A DNA stretch of 64,000 bases from Xaviernesmea oryzae. GTDB taxonomy: Bacteria > Pseudomonadota > Alphaproteobacteria > Rhizobiales > Rhizobiaceae. How positions within the stretch are numbered: position 1 is the first letter of the stretch; the number at the start of each line of letters is the position of its first letter. Both the position numbers and the translations under genes were made by a program. Shown here piece by piece: positions 52,379 through 61,635 of this stretch. The stretch is taken from positions 1,574,001 to 1,638,000 of the forward strand of contig NZ_FXAF01000006.1 of assembly GCF_900177415.1 (NCBI RefSeq), in the 5' to 3' direction. Under the pieces are notes generated by a model, which had not been told where the DNA came from, searched no databases, and was given only the letters and a program-made list of their open reading frames with translations.

Positions 52379-53782
52379 TCAATCCTCTTCCACGGCCGGC
52401 CGGAGCCGGTTGGAGGAGCCGGCGATGCGCGCCACCAGGTCCGGCAGGTCGTCGATCTCGGTCCAGCGTCCGTTCGCGCCCTTCGGCACTTCGGCCGAGC
52501 TTGCGGACAGCATGGCGCCTGCAAAACCGAGCTTCTCGGCCTCTTTAAGGCGTTGCGCCGTCTGCGAAACCGGCCGCACGGCGCCCGAAAGGCTGATTTC
52601 GCCGAAATAGACGCAATCGGCGGGGAGCGCCAGGCCGGCGAGCGAGGAGACGAGTGCGGAGGCGACGGCGAGGTCGGCCGCCGGTTCCGAGATGCGGTAG
52701 CCGCCAGCCACGTTGAGATAGACGTCGTGCTGCCCGAGGCGGACGCCGCAATGGGCCTCCAGCACCGCGAGAATCATCGAAAGCCGCGACGAATCCCAGC
52801 CGACCACGGCGCGGCGCGGCGTGCCGAGCGAGGTCGGCGCCACCAGCGCCTGGACCTCCACCAGCACCGGCCGCGTGCCCTCCATGCCCGCGAAGACGGC
52901 GGCTCCCGGAGCCTTGGCGTTGCGCTCGCCCAAAAAAAGTTCGGAGGGGTTGGAGACTTCGCGAAGGCCCTTGTCGGACATTTCGAAGACGCCGATCTCG
53001 TCGGTCGGGCCGAATCGGTTCTTGACGGTGCGCAGGATGCGGTAATGGTGGCCGCGGTCGCCCTCGAAATAGAGAACGGCGTCGACCATGTGCTCGACGA
53101 CGCGGGGGCCCGCGATCTGGCCTTCCTTGGTCACGTGGCCGACGAGCACCATGGCGGCACCCGTCTGCTTGGCGAAGCGGATCATCGCCTGCACGCCGGT
53201 GCGAACCTGGGTGACGGTGCCGGGCGCCGAATCGGCCGTGTCGCTCCAGAGCGTCTGGATCGAATCGATGATGACGAGATCCGGCCGCTTGCCGTCCGAA
53301 ACGGTGGCGAGAATGTCTTCCACATTCGTCTCGGCGGCGAGCAGCACGTCCGTATCGGCCGCGCCCAGCCGCTGGGCGCGCAGCCTCACCTGCGCCACCG
53401 CCTCTTCGCCCGAGACGTAGATGATCCGGTGGCCGCGGCGGGAAAGGGCGGCGGCCGCCTGCATCAGCAGCGTCGACTTGCCGATGCCGGGATCGCCGCC
53501 GACGAGCACGGCCGAGCCGCGCACGAAACCGCCGCCGGTCGCCCGGTCGAGCTCGGAAATGCCGGTATGGATGCGCGGCGCCTGCTCGGTCTCGCCGGAA
53601 AGCGTGGTGAGCGCCACGGCACGGCCCTTCTTCGGCGCGCGTCCCGGACCGCCGCCGATGCCGCCCATCGGGTCTTCCTCGACGATCGTGTTCCACTCGC
53701 CGCAGCCGTCGCATTTGCCGGCCCAGCGGCTGTGCACCGTGCCGCAGTTCTGGCACACGAATTGGGTCTTTGCTTTTGCCAT
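52379..53782 (-). CDS. radA: DNA repair protein RadA
   Basis: A 467-residue RecA-like helicase for recombination branch migration. N-terminal zinc finger FVCQNCGTVHSRWAGKCDGC, Walker A GGDPGIGKST near residue 92, RadA-specific KNRFGPTDEIGVFEM near residue 255, then a C-terminal Lon-type domain. Start ATG 53782 lies nine bases after the parE stop. Confidence 0.97.
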   Translation of the reverse strand: MAKAKTQFVCQNCGTVHSRWAGKCDGCGEWNTIVEEDPMGGIGGGPGRAPKKGRAVALTTLSGETEQAPRIHTGISELDRATGGGFVRGSAVLVGGDPGIGKSTLLMQAAAALSRRGHRIIYVSGEEAVAQVRLRAQRLGAADTDVLLAAETNVEDILATVSDGKRPDLVIIDSIQTLWSDTADSAPGTVTQVRTGVQAMIRFAKQTGAAMVLVGHVTKEGQIAGPRVVEHMVDAVLYFEGDRGHHYRILRTVKNRFGPTDEIGVFEMSDKGLREVSNPSELFLGERNAKAPGAAVFAGMEGTRPVLVEVQALVAPTSLGTPRRAVVGWDSSRLSMILAVLEAHCGVRLGQHDVYLNVAGGYRISEPAADLAVASALVSSLAGLALPADCVYFGEISLSGAVRPVSQTAQRLKEAEKLGFAGAMLSASSAEVPKGANGRWTEIDDLPDLVARIAGSSNRLRPAVEED

Positions 53783-53791
53783 GGGGTCAGG

Positions 53792-54103
53792 TCAGTTTTC
53801 GTCAGTCTTGAAATAGTCGGGAGAGATTTCCTGGTGGCCGTGCAGAACACGGAGAATGCGCACGGTCGTCTCGGTCGTTCGAAAATAGATGCAACGTCGG
53901 CGATAGGGCAGCGCTTTCAAACCTGGCGAAAGTTCATCGCGCGGAGCGCCGGGAAAACCACTCAAGGCAATCCATTCCATCTTTCGGACAAGGTCACGAA
54001 CAAAACGTGAGGCAGCCACCGGGTCTTCGGCTGCGATGTAAAGGAAGATGTCGAGGAGGTCTTGATCGGCGAGGGGAGAGTAGGTCAGCTTTTTCCGTTT
54101 AAT
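53792..54103 (-). CDS. parE: ParE-family toxin, second copy, apparent ATT start
   Basis: A 103-residue ParE/RelE-superfamily toxin. The conserved N-terminus KRKKLTYSPLADQDLLDIFL overlaps the end of parD, and ELSPGLKALPYRRRCIYFRT and VRILRVLHGHQEISPDYF close the fold. No ATG, GTG or TTG opens this frame before GTG 54019, which would delete 28 residues including helix 1. Candidates are ATT 54103 (seven bases after GGGGGA) or CTG 54088, whose CTGA overlaps the parD stop. Sequence is far from the other ParE except in the core. Confidence 0.85.
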   Translation of the reverse strand: MKRKKLTYSPLADQDLLDIFLYIAAEDPVAASRFVRDLVRKMEWIALSGFPGAPRDELSPGLKALPYRRRCIYFRTTETTVRILRVLHGHQEISPDYFKTDEN

Positions 54104-54342
54104 CGCTGCATCCCCCGTTCGATAATGGAATCGGCAAGGGCGTCGGCCGTGGTGAAGGTAAGATACTCTCCCCGTTCGAACTGCGCGTCCGCTTCGGCGA
54201 TCATCTGCTTCAGCAGCTCATTCTCGCTTCCAAGGCGGCTCAAACCCGCGGCAACGACTTCATCGGCATCCTTGTAGGCCCCGGCCTTCACCTGTTCCTC
54301 GATGAAAGCCTTGTGCTTGTCGCTGAGATGGATCTCGGTCAT
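54085..54342 (-). CDS. parD: ParD-family antitoxin, second copy
   Basis: An 85-residue antitoxin: MTEIHLSDKHKAFIEEQVKA then KDADEVVAAGLSRLGSE is the ribbon-helix-helix; the tail contains FERGEYLTFTTADALADSII. AAGGAG lies six bases before ATG 54342. The module stands between alr and radA, a pair of housekeeping genes pointing in the same direction. Confidence 0.92.
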   Translation of the reverse strand: MTEIHLSDKHKAFIEEQVKAGAYKDADEVVAAGLSRLGSENELLKQMIAEADAQFERGEYLTFTTADALADSIIERGMQRLNGKS

Positions 54343-54409
54343 TTCGATCTCCTTTTGTTCTCTTGTAGCATGGTCGATCGCGGCTTCCAAGAGGAGAGGC
54401 GCACGTCGC

Positions 54410-55573
54410 TCAGCCGTCGGGATAGACATACCGCCGCTCGTGGCGCAGACCGAGGCCGGTGAGCATCTCGTAGCCGATCGTGCCGGCCGCACGCGCCACC
54501 TCGTCGAGCGGCATGTCGGGGCCGAAGAGTTCGATATAGTCGCCGGCGCGGATGTCTGTTGCCGGAACGTCGGTGACGTCGAAGATCGTCAGGTCCATGG
54601 TGATGCGGCCGACGACCGGCACCCTGTGGCCTGCGACGAAGCCGTGGGCGCCCGGCGTGCCGCCGGCCCTGAGGGGCACGCCCGAGCCGGAAAGCGAGCG
54701 GAGATAGCCGTCCGCATAGCCGGCCGCGGCGATGACGAGCCGGCTGTTGCGCGACAGTCGATGCGTGGCGCCGTAGCTGACCGTGGTGCCTTCGTCGGCC
54801 TCGCGGATCTGGATGATGCGCGCCTCCGCCTTCGCGACGGGCTTGAGCGGCTGCATGCCCTGCACGGATTCGCCGCCATAAAGCGCGATGCCGGGCCGGG
54901 TGAGGTCGAAGTGGTATTCGGGACCGAGGAGAATGCCGGCGGATGCGGAGAGGCTTGATTCGATGCCTTCGAAAGCCTCGGCAACCCTCTGGAAAGATTC
55001 GAGCTGCTGCCTGTTGAGGGGCGAGGAGGGCGTATCTCCGCTGTGGAGATGCGAGAGCACCAGCACCGGCGAGAAGCTCGCCGGCCGCGAGACGTCCTCG
55101 GCAAGGGCGATCGCCTCATCGAGCGGGATCCCGAGCCGGTTGAAGCCGGTATCCACCTGCAGGGCGCAGGGGTGGTCGCCGTGTTCCGAAACGACCGACA
55201 TCCAGAAGGCGAGCTGTTCCTCGGAGGCGAGCACCGGCACGAGATCGTTCTCCAAGAACGTGCGTTCCTGGCCCGGCCAGATGCCGGAGAGCACATAGAT
55301 GCGGGCGTCCGGCGCGTAAGCGCGCAGCGTCACCCCTTCCTGCACGACGGCGACGAAGAAATCCCGCGCGCCGGCTTCGTAAAGCGCGGTGCCGCAATCC
55401 TCGAGCCCGAGGCCGTAGGCGTCCGCCTTGAGGACCGCCGACGCCCTTGCGCTTCCCGAGCGCCGCGCCATCTCCCGCCAGTTGTCGACGAGTGCTCCGA
55501 GATCGACGGTCAGGCGTACCGGCGCGAAGTCGAAATCGTCGGGAGAGGAAAGTTCGGTCTCGAAATCGGTCAT
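54410..55573 (-). CDS. alr: Alanine racemase
   Basis: A 387-residue PLP enzyme that makes D-alanine for peptidoglycan. The PLP Lys49 is in SAVLKADAYGLGL; the second catalytic Tyr is in VSYGATHRL near residue 270; VDTGFNRLG is conserved. The N-terminal barrel and C-terminal beta domain are complete. Single chromosomal copy in this window; biosynthetic (alr) versus catabolic (dadX) use is not decidable. Confidence 0.95.
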   Translation of the reverse strand: MTDFETELSSPDDFDFAPVRLTVDLGALVDNWREMARRSGSARASAVLKADAYGLGLEDCGTALYEAGARDFFVAVVQEGVTLRAYAPDARIYVLSGIWPGQERTFLENDLVPVLASEEQLAFWMSVVSEHGDHPCALQVDTGFNRLGIPLDEAIALAEDVSRPASFSPVLVLSHLHSGDTPSSPLNRQQLESFQRVAEAFEGIESSLSASAGILLGPEYHFDLTRPGIALYGGESVQGMQPLKPVAKAEARIIQIREADEGTTVSYGATHRLSRNSRLVIAAAGYADGYLRSLSGSGVPLRAGGTPGAHGFVAGHRVPVVGRITMDLTIFDVTDVPATDIRAGDYIELFGPDMPLDEVARAAGTIGYEMLTGLGLRHERRYVYPDG

Positions 55574-55823
55574 TTCTGCTCGTCGCGCATGAGGGGTGTT
55601 CCGGCGATCCTACCGCTTTCGAAGGCGGGAAAAAGACCGCGGCGTGAAAATCCTTCGCGCTGCACAACCTTTTGGGAGGCGAAGTCCCGGAGGAGACTGC
55701 CGGAGCCGGTGCACAGGGAGCTTCGCAAATCTGTCACATCGGCTGGATAGAAGCGGCGGACGGCGCGCGGCCGGTCAGGTGACCAGGCCGCTGCGCCTCT
55801 TCTTTTTGCGGGGGGCGGGACCG

Positions 55824-57050
55824 ATGCAGAACAATCCGGCATTTGTGATCGAGGGGGCGAACGTGGTTTTCGGCGATCGCCTGGCGCACGCCTCCTTGCG
55901 TGTCGAAGACGGGCGGATCACGGCGATCGACGGCGCGCGAGACGGAGCGGATGTCATCGACGGCCGCGGCCATATCCTCGCGCCGGCTTTCGTGGATGTC
56001 CATGGCGATGCCTTCGAGCGGCAGATCATGCCGCGGCCCGGCACCATGCTTCCGGTCGCCGCGGCACTGCTCGACACGGACCGTCAGCTTGCGGCGAACG
56101 GCATCGCGACGGCCTACCATGCCCTGACGCTGAGCTGGGAGCCGGGGCTCAGGTCTGTGGAGAACGGCCGCTCCGTCGTCGCCGCCCTCGATGCGCTCTC
56201 CCCGCGGCTGACGGTAGACAACCGCGTGCAGCTGCGCTGGGAAACCTTCTGCTTCGAAGCCGTCGACCTGATCCGTGAGGCGCTTTCGGGCCCGCATCTG
56301 CCTTCGATCGCCTTCAACGATCATACGTCGATGGTGATGCTCGATCCCTCCGTGTCGTTGCAGGAGCGGCCGTTCGATCTCGATCCGGCCTTCCCGGCGG
56401 TCGATCCGCGATCGCCCGAATTCGCCGTGAAGATGGCCGAACGCGCCAAGCGTGCGAAGATCCCGGTGTCGGACATGGTCTCGCTCGTCCGCGACATGTG
56501 GGAGCGCCGGCCTGAGGTGCCCGGGGCGATCGAGGACGTGGCGGCGCTCGGCCGGGCGGCCGGCGCGCCGATGCTCTCGCACGACGACAGCCAGATCGAG
56601 ACGCGCGATTTCTTCCGCGCCCGCGGCGCGCGGATCAGCGAGTTCCCGATGAACAGGCGGGTGGCGCGGGCCGCCCGCGACGCCGGCGACTTCATCGTCT
56701 TCGGCGCGCCGAACGCGGCGCGGGGCGGCAGCCATCTGGCTTCCGTCGCCGCAGCCGACATGATCCGCGACGGTCTCTGCGACATTCTCGCCTCGGATTA
56801 TTATTATCCGGCGATGCTGCTCGGCCTCGCGCGGCTCAAGGCCGACGGCGTCGCACCGCTCCACGCGCTCTGGCCCCTCGTGTCGGGCAATCCGGCACGC
56901 GCTTCCGGGCTCGCCGATCGCGGCGTGATCGAAGTCGGCAAGCGGGCCGATCTCGTGCTGGTCGAGTGGCCGGAAGACGGCGTACCGGCGGTACGGCGCA
57001 CCTGGTCCGCCGGCCGGGAAGCCTATCGGGCGGCGCCGGCGGGGCACTGA
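55824..57050 (+). CDS. PhnM-like amidohydrolase
   Basis: A 408-residue amidohydrolase-superfamily protein related to PhnM (alpha-D-ribose 1-methylphosphonate 5-triphosphate diphosphatase). VDVHGDAFERQIMPRPGTML is the metal and substrate region, SHDDSQIETRDFFRARGA near 255 and GAPNAARGGSHL near 300 are PhnM-typical. No other phn gene is nearby, so a role in phosphonate use is not certain. The metal motif reads HGD rather than HxH. ATG 55824 follows a GGGGGCGGGA stretch. Confidence 0.85.
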   Translation: MQNNPAFVIEGANVVFGDRLAHASLRVEDGRITAIDGARDGADVIDGRGHILAPAFVDVHGDAFERQIMPRPGTMLPVAAALLDTDRQLAANGIATAYHALTLSWEPGLRSVENGRSVVAALDALSPRLTVDNRVQLRWETFCFEAVDLIREALSGPHLPSIAFNDHTSMVMLDPSVSLQERPFDLDPAFPAVDPRSPEFAVKMAERAKRAKIPVSDMVSLVRDMWERRPEVPGAIEDVAALGRAAGAPMLSHDDSQIETRDFFRARGARISEFPMNRRVARAARDAGDFIVFGAPNAARGGSHLASVAAADMIRDGLCDILASDYYYPAMLLGLARLKADGVAPLHALWPLVSGNPARASGLADRGVIEVGKRADLVLVEWPEDGVPAVRRTWSAGREAYRAAPAGH

Positions 57051-57077
57051 ACAAGCGCCTTTGCTTACGGATAAAAG

Positions 57078-57212
57078 CCCCTCATCCGGCTGCCGCCACC
57101 TTCTCCCCGTTTGACGGGGAGAAGGTGATTTGCCGCGCCGTTTTCCCATCTTCAAGGTTGAGTGAGGCACGTCCCCTCTCCCCGCAGGCGGGGAGAGGGT
57201 TAGGGTGAGGGG
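57078..57212 (-). repeat. Family A intergenic repeat, short form, copy 6
   Basis: A 135-base element between the PhnM-like gene and dnaB, which converge. Left CTTCTCCCCGTTTGACGGGGAGAAG and right CTCTCCCCGCAGGCGGGGAGAG hairpins. Its reverse complement aligns with copy 2 (16842-16978) end to end. It may serve as a two-way terminator. Confidence 0.85.
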
Positions 57213-57236
57213 CAAAACGCGGCCCGAGGCTTTGTC

Positions 57237-58733
57237 TCAATGCTCTTCGTACTGCGTGAAGCTCGGGTCGGCCAGGTCGGCGAAGCGGGTGTATTCCGAC
57301 TGGAAGGCGAGTTTCACGGTGCCGGTCGGCCCGTGGCGCTGCTTGGCGATGATAACGTCGGCCGTGCCCTTCACCTTGTCCATATGCGCTTCCCATTCCG
57401 GGTATTTCGGATCGGAAATATCGCGCGGCTCCAGGTTCTTCACGTAATATTCCTCGCGGAACACGAAGAGCACCACGTCGGCGTCCTGTTCGATCGAGCC
57501 GGATTCGCGAAGGTCGGAGAGCTGCGGGCGCTTGTCGTCGCGGCTTTCCACCTGGCGCGAGAGCTGCGACAGCGCGATGATCGGCACGTTCAGCTCCTTG
57601 CCGAGCGCCTTCAGGCCCGTGGTGATCTGGGTGATTTCCTGCACGCGGTTGTCGCCCGATTTGCCGGCGCCGGTCATGAGCTGGATATAGTCGACCACCA
57701 GGCAGTCGAGGCCGCGCTGGCGTTTCAGGCGCCTGGCGCGGGCGGAGAGCTGGGCGATCGAGATGCCGCCCGTCTGGTCGATGAAGAGCGGCACCTTCTG
57801 CATCATCTGGCTGCAGGCGACGAGTTTTTCGAAATCGGCCTCGGTGATGTCGCCGCGGCGGATCTTCGACGACGAGACTTCCGTCTGTTCGGAGATGATG
57901 CGGGTGGCGAGCTGTTCGGCCGACATTTCGAGCGAATAGAAGCCGACGACGCCGCCGTTCTTGGCCTTGAAGGACCCGTCCGGCATCACTTCCGGCTCGT
58001 AGGCGGCCGCGATATTGTAGGCGATGTTGGTGGCGAGCGAGGTCTTGCCCATGCCGGGACGGCCGGCAAGCACGATCAGGTCGGAGCGCTGCAGCCCGCC
58101 CATCTTGGCGTCCAGCGACATGATGCCGGTCGAGATGCCGGAAAGATGCCCGTCGCGCTCGAAGGCCGCGCCCGCCATGTCGATCGCGAGCGCCACGGCA
58201 TCGTTGAACGACTGGAAGCCGCCGTCGTAGCGGCCGTTCTCGGCAAGCTCGAAGAGACGGCGTTCGGTATCCTCGATCTGCGCCTGCGGCGGCATGTCGA
58301 GCGGCGCGTCATAGGCTATGTTGACCATGTCCTCGCCGATGGTGATCAGCGCGCGGCGCAGCGCCAGATCGTAGATCGCCCGGCCGTAGTCCTCGGCGTT
58401 GATGATCGACACGGCCTCGGCCGCGAGACGGGCGAGATACTGCGCCACAGTCAGGTCGCCGACTTTTTCCTCGGCCGGCAGGAAGGTCTTGATCGTCACC
58501 GGATTGGCGGTCTTGCCCATGCGGATGATGTCGCCGGCGACCTCGAAGATCTTCCGGTGCAGGGGTTCGTAGAGATGGACGGGCTTCAGGAAGTCCGAGA
58601 CGCGGTAATAGGCGTCGTTGTTGACGAGGATGGCGCCGAGCAGCGCCTGTTCGGCCTCGATATTGTTCGGAGCTTCGCGGTAATGGGGTTCGGCCGGCTG
58701 GAGATTGGCGAGCTTGCGCACGGCGTCATTCAT
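57237..58733 (-). CDS. dnaB: Replicative DNA helicase DnaB
   Basis: A 498-residue hexameric 5'-3' helicase. The N-terminal DnaB domain (about 15-120; NNIEAEQALLGAILVNNDAY), a linker, and the RecA-like C-domain with Walker A GRPGMGKTS near residue 225 and Walker B LDCLVVDYIQLM are all present. No intein. It lies 263 bases after rplI on the same strand. Confidence 0.97.
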   Translation of the reverse strand: MNDAVRKLANLQPAEPHYREAPNNIEAEQALLGAILVNNDAYYRVSDFLKPVHLYEPLHRKIFEVAGDIIRMGKTANPVTIKTFLPAEEKVGDLTVAQYLARLAAEAVSIINAEDYGRAIYDLALRRALITIGEDMVNIAYDAPLDMPPQAQIEDTERRLFELAENGRYDGGFQSFNDAVALAIDMAGAAFERDGHLSGISTGIMSLDAKMGGLQRSDLIVLAGRPGMGKTSLATNIAYNIAAAYEPEVMPDGSFKAKNGGVVGFYSLEMSAEQLATRIISEQTEVSSSKIRRGDITEADFEKLVACSQMMQKVPLFIDQTGGISIAQLSARARRLKRQRGLDCLVVDYIQLMTGAGKSGDNRVQEITQITTGLKALGKELNVPIIALSQLSRQVESRDDKRPQLSDLRESGSIEQDADVVLFVFREEYYVKNLEPRDISDPKYPEWEAHMDKVKGTADVIIAKQRHGPTGTVKLAFQSEYTRFADLADPSFTQYEEH

Positions 58734-58935
58734 GGTCTTTTTGTCCGTCCCTGTCCGTCAAGGTTTCGGTTGTAGAGGCTCCGGGCAAAGGGCGATACGC
58801 CAAAAGCGATTCCCACAGCAATTCACAGAGCCGCTCCAGTGCGGAAAACAAAAAACACTGTGAAACGGTAAAACCGATTGACTGTGTCAGGACGCCGAAT
58901 CGCCCGGGCCATCCGTCATTCTATATCGAAACGCA

Positions 58936-58975
58936 TAAAAAAACGCCCGGACCTTGCGGGATCCGGGCGTCTTTT
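58936..58975 (-). terminator. Rho-independent terminator of the rpsF-rplI operon
   Basis: A 9-base perfect stem, ACGCCCGGA (58943-58951) and TCCGGGCGT (58962-58970), with a ten-base loop. On the minus strand it is followed by seven T, so it ends transcripts leaving rplI about 20 bases after its stop codon. Confidence 0.85.
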
Positions 58976-58996
58976 GAATAGGCAGTCGCGAAGCGA

Positions 58997-59575
58997 TCAG
59001 GCTTCGTCTTCTTCCTCGCGGGCGGCTTCCGGATCGAAGAAATCTTCCGGACGCAGCGCGTCTTCGTCGACGCCGTAGATGGCTTCGGCGGAGGTGAGGC
59101 TCTCGCCCTTGGCCTGGCGCTCGGCTTCTTCCGGCGAACGGGCGACGTTCACGTCGATCGAGATCTCGACTTCCGCATGCAGGTGCAGCGTGACCTTGTG
59201 GATGCCGATCTCCTTGATCGGATGGTTGAGGTCGACCTGGTTGCGGCCGATGTTGAAGCCTTCGGCGGCAAGCGTCTCGACGATGTCACGGGCGGCGACG
59301 GAGCCGTAGAGCTGGCCGGTTTCGCCGGCGGCGCGGACGATGATGAAGGACTTGCCGTCGAGCACTTCGGCAACCTTCTGGGCTTCGCCCTTGCGCTCCA
59401 GGTTACGGGCTTCGAGCGTGGCGCGCTCGGCTTCGAAACGCTTCTTGTTGGCGTCGTTGGCGCGCAGCGCCTTGCCCTGCGGCAGCAGGAAGTTACGGGC
59501 AAAACCGTCGCGAACCTTCACGACTTCGCCCATCTGGCCGAGCTTCGGCACGCGTTCGAGCAGGATGACTTGCAT
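58997..59575 (-). CDS. rplI: 50S ribosomal protein L9
   Basis: A 192-residue L9. The N-terminal rRNA-binding domain starts [20 protein letters not shown] and [16 protein letters not shown]; the long connecting helix and C-domain follow. About 40 acidic residues extend the C-terminus beyond the E. coli length (149), common in alphaproteobacteria. Ends in a clear terminator. Last gene of the rpsF-rpsR-DUF2232-rplI unit. Confidence 0.97.
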   Translation of the reverse strand: MQVILLERVPKLGQMGEVVKVRDGFARNFLLPQGKALRANDANKKRFEAERATLEARNLERKGEAQKVAEVLDGKSFIIVRAAGETGQLYGSVAARDIVETLAAEGFNIGRNQVDLNHPIKEIGIHKVTLHLHAEVEISIDVNVARSPEEAERQAKGESLTSAEAIYGVDEDALRPEDFFDPEAAREEEDEA

Positions 59576-59596
59576 GGTGGGTTTCCTTTCTAAGTC

Positions 59597-60571
59597 TCAA
59601 TTCTTGTTTTCATCGGGATTGGCGGAGGACCTGACCGGGGTGAGCGCGATCGTCCGCCGCGTGTCGGAGAGGCCGAGCACGAGGATGGCGATCGCCGGCA
59701 GCAGGAGCATGGAGGCGAGATAGCAGAGGACGAGGACCGGCACGCGCCAATCCTTGCCCTGGCTGCGGAAATGGATGGAGGCGAAGCCCGCCATCAGGAA
59801 GCCGGCGCCGAACGTGCCGCAGATCACCGCGCCGATCATCGCCGGAACGCCGCCGACGAAGGTGAGCAGGATGCCGGCGAGAAAGATGAAGATGGCGTGC
59901 CGGTTCATGCGCAGCGCCGACGGCATGTCCTCGCGCGGGCGGAGCGCCCGGCCGGAGCGGGAGACGATGCGCACGGCGATGTAGAAGGCCGCAAACAGCA
60001 GCATGACCCAGATGCCGCCCTGCACGAGCGGCAGCATCAGCACGATCATCGCCTTGGTCTGCTCCATGCCGGCGGGGTCCGGCGTGAAGGCGGGCTCCTG
60101 GGACTTCAGCGCCTCGGTCATGGCATCGACCATCTGGCCGGTGAGTTCCGGTCCGTAGCCGATGACGACGCCGAGCGCGATGACCGCGACCGTGACGAGG
60201 CCGCACAGATGCAGCAGGATGTCGGAGATCGGATACCAGGCCATCAGGTTGTCCGGCCCGCCGAGTTCGGAGGCCGGGCGCGCCAGGTTGGCGAGGTGGC
60301 TGAGCCAGCCCGCCGGGATCAGCGTGAAGACCGCCATGGCGAGCGCGAAGAGCGGCGAGACAAGGAGGGCGCCGAGCACGGCGGCCGTCACGACGCCGAC
60401 GATCGCGGCGCGGTTGCCCCAGCCGAGCCCGGCGACCAGGATCGGCAGCGCGGAGGCGGCATAAAGCACGGACGCGAAAGACGACTGCGCATTCGCACCC
60501 AGCACGAGCAGGGTGGCGGCAATGCCGGCGAGGATGCCGGTGGGCAGCACGGTCTGATACTTGTTCGTCAC
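59597..60571 (-). CDS. DUF2232 membrane protein
   Basis: A 324-residue inner-membrane protein with about nine hydrophobic segments: ILAGIAATLLVLGANAQSSF and YAASALPILVAGLGWGNRAA open it. DUF2232 (YybS-like) is regularly found between rpsR and rplI in rhizobia; its role is unknown. Start GTG 60571. The gap to rplI is 21 bases. Confidence 0.88.
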   Translation of the reverse strand: MTNKYQTVLPTGILAGIAATLLVLGANAQSSFASVLYAASALPILVAGLGWGNRAAIVGVVTAAVLGALLVSPLFALAMAVFTLIPAGWLSHLANLARPASELGGPDNLMAWYPISDILLHLCGLVTVAVIALGVVIGYGPELTGQMVDAMTEALKSQEPAFTPDPAGMEQTKAMIVLMLPLVQGGIWVMLLFAAFYIAVRIVSRSGRALRPREDMPSALRMNRHAIFIFLAGILLTFVGGVPAMIGAVICGTFGAGFLMAGFASIHFRSQGKDWRVPVLVLCYLASMLLLPAIAILVLGLSDTRRTIALTPVRSSANPDENKN

Positions 60572-60691
60572 GGTCTCGCTGTCCTGCTAATTCAAGCAGT
60601 TAGGGGAGGGCACCTGAATCATCTTCTCAGGCACGTCATCCCCAACATGGGATTTAGGGTTTCCGATCCGCGCCCATCGCGGAAGGGAGGT

Positions 60692-60837
60692 CCGACCCTT
60701 GGATTCCTGATCCAAGGGTCGGTTGGTTTGTTGGCAAACCTTGCCTCTTGCTCGGCGTCATCCTCGGCCTTGCGCCGAGGATCTGCATTCCTCGATAAAA
60801 TCTTATCCTTGCAGATGCTCGGGACAAGCCCGAGCAT
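60692..60837. repeat. Three tandem hairpins between rpsR and DUF2232
   Basis: Three perfect stems in a 343-base gap inside the ribosomal operon: 13 bases at 60692-60704/60710-60722 (CCGACCCTTGGAT), nine at 60760-60768/60774-60782 (ATCCTCGGC) and nine at 60815-60823/60829-60837 (ATGCTCGGG). All have five-base loops and no T-run. The last two resemble dispersed GTCAT..CTCGGG-type palindromes of alphaproteobacteria. No ORF is supported in 60572-60914. Confidence 0.75.
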
Positions 60838-60914
60838 GACGGAGGAGCGCGTGGCGGCTTTGCCGGCAGTCTGTCCAACCCTCGGATCAGGAACCCGAAG
60901 GCTGATATTTCAAA

Positions 60915-61163
60915 TCACGCTACGACGTAGGGCAGCAGGCCGAGGAAGCGGGCGCGCTTGATCGCCTGGGCGAGTTCGCGCTGCTTCTTCTGGGAAACGG
61001 CCGTGATGCGGGACGGAACGATCTTGCCGCGCTCGGAAATGTAGCGCTGCAGGAGGCGTACGTCCTTGTAGTCGATCCGCGGCGCATTGGCGCCCGAGAA
61101 CGGGCAGGTCTTGCGGCGGCGGTGGAACGGGCGGCGTGCCGGAGCGGAGGATACGTCAGCCAT
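60915..61163 (-). CDS. rpsR: 30S ribosomal protein S18
   Basis: An 82-residue S18. [20 protein letters not shown], then [20 protein letters not shown], and [20 protein letters not shown] are the conserved segments. Lies 22 bases after rpsF. It pairs with S6 on 16S rRNA. Confidence 0.97.
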   Translation of the reverse strand: MADVSSAPARRPFHRRRKTCPFSGANAPRIDYKDVRLLQRYISERGKIVPSRITAVSQKKQRELAQAIKRARFLGLLPYVVA

Positions 61164-61185
61164 TGTCTCTTCTCCTTATAGCCGA

Positions 61186-61635
61186 TTACGCTTCGCGCGG
61201 CGTCGTCGGACGCGGGGCGCGCTGGAATTCGCCGTCGCGGCGCGGCGGACGGTCGCCGAATTCGCGGCGCGGCGGACGGTCGTCGCCATCGCGGCGCGGA
61301 CGGTCGTCGCGGTCGCGCTTCTGCATCATCGCGGACGGGCCTTCCTCGTGCTTCTCGACGGCGATCGTCATGTAGCGGAGGACGTCTTCGTTGATGCGCA
61401 TCTGGCGTTCCATCTCGTGCACGGCCGGAGCCGGAGCGTCGATGTCCATCAGTGCGTAATGAGCCTTGCGGTTCTTCTTGATGCGGTAGGTGAGGGACTT
61501 GAGGCCCCAGTTTTCTACGCGCCCGACCTTGCCGCCGTTTGCTTCGATGACGCCCTTGTACTGTTCGACGAGGGCATCAACCTGCTGCGGGGACATATCC
61601 TGCCGGGCAAGGAATACGTGTTCGTAAAGAGCCAT
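61186..61635 (-). CDS. rpsF: 30S ribosomal protein S6
   Basis: A 149-residue S6. [20 protein letters not shown] and [20 protein letters not shown] form the ferredoxin-like fold (about 1-95). The C-terminal tail of about 45 residues is an Arg/Asp/Pro-rich near-repeat (DRPPRRDG type), longer than in E. coli. First gene of the operon; S6-S18 autoregulation is known elsewhere but no operator was confirmed here. Confidence 0.97.
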   Translation of the reverse strand: MALYEHVFLARQDMSPQQVDALVEQYKGVIEANGGKVGRVENWGLKSLTYRIKKNRKAHYALMDIDAPAPAVHEMERQMRINEDVLRYMTIAVEKHEEGPSAMMQKRDRDDRPRRDGDDRPPRREFGDRPPRRDGEFQRAPRPTTPREA

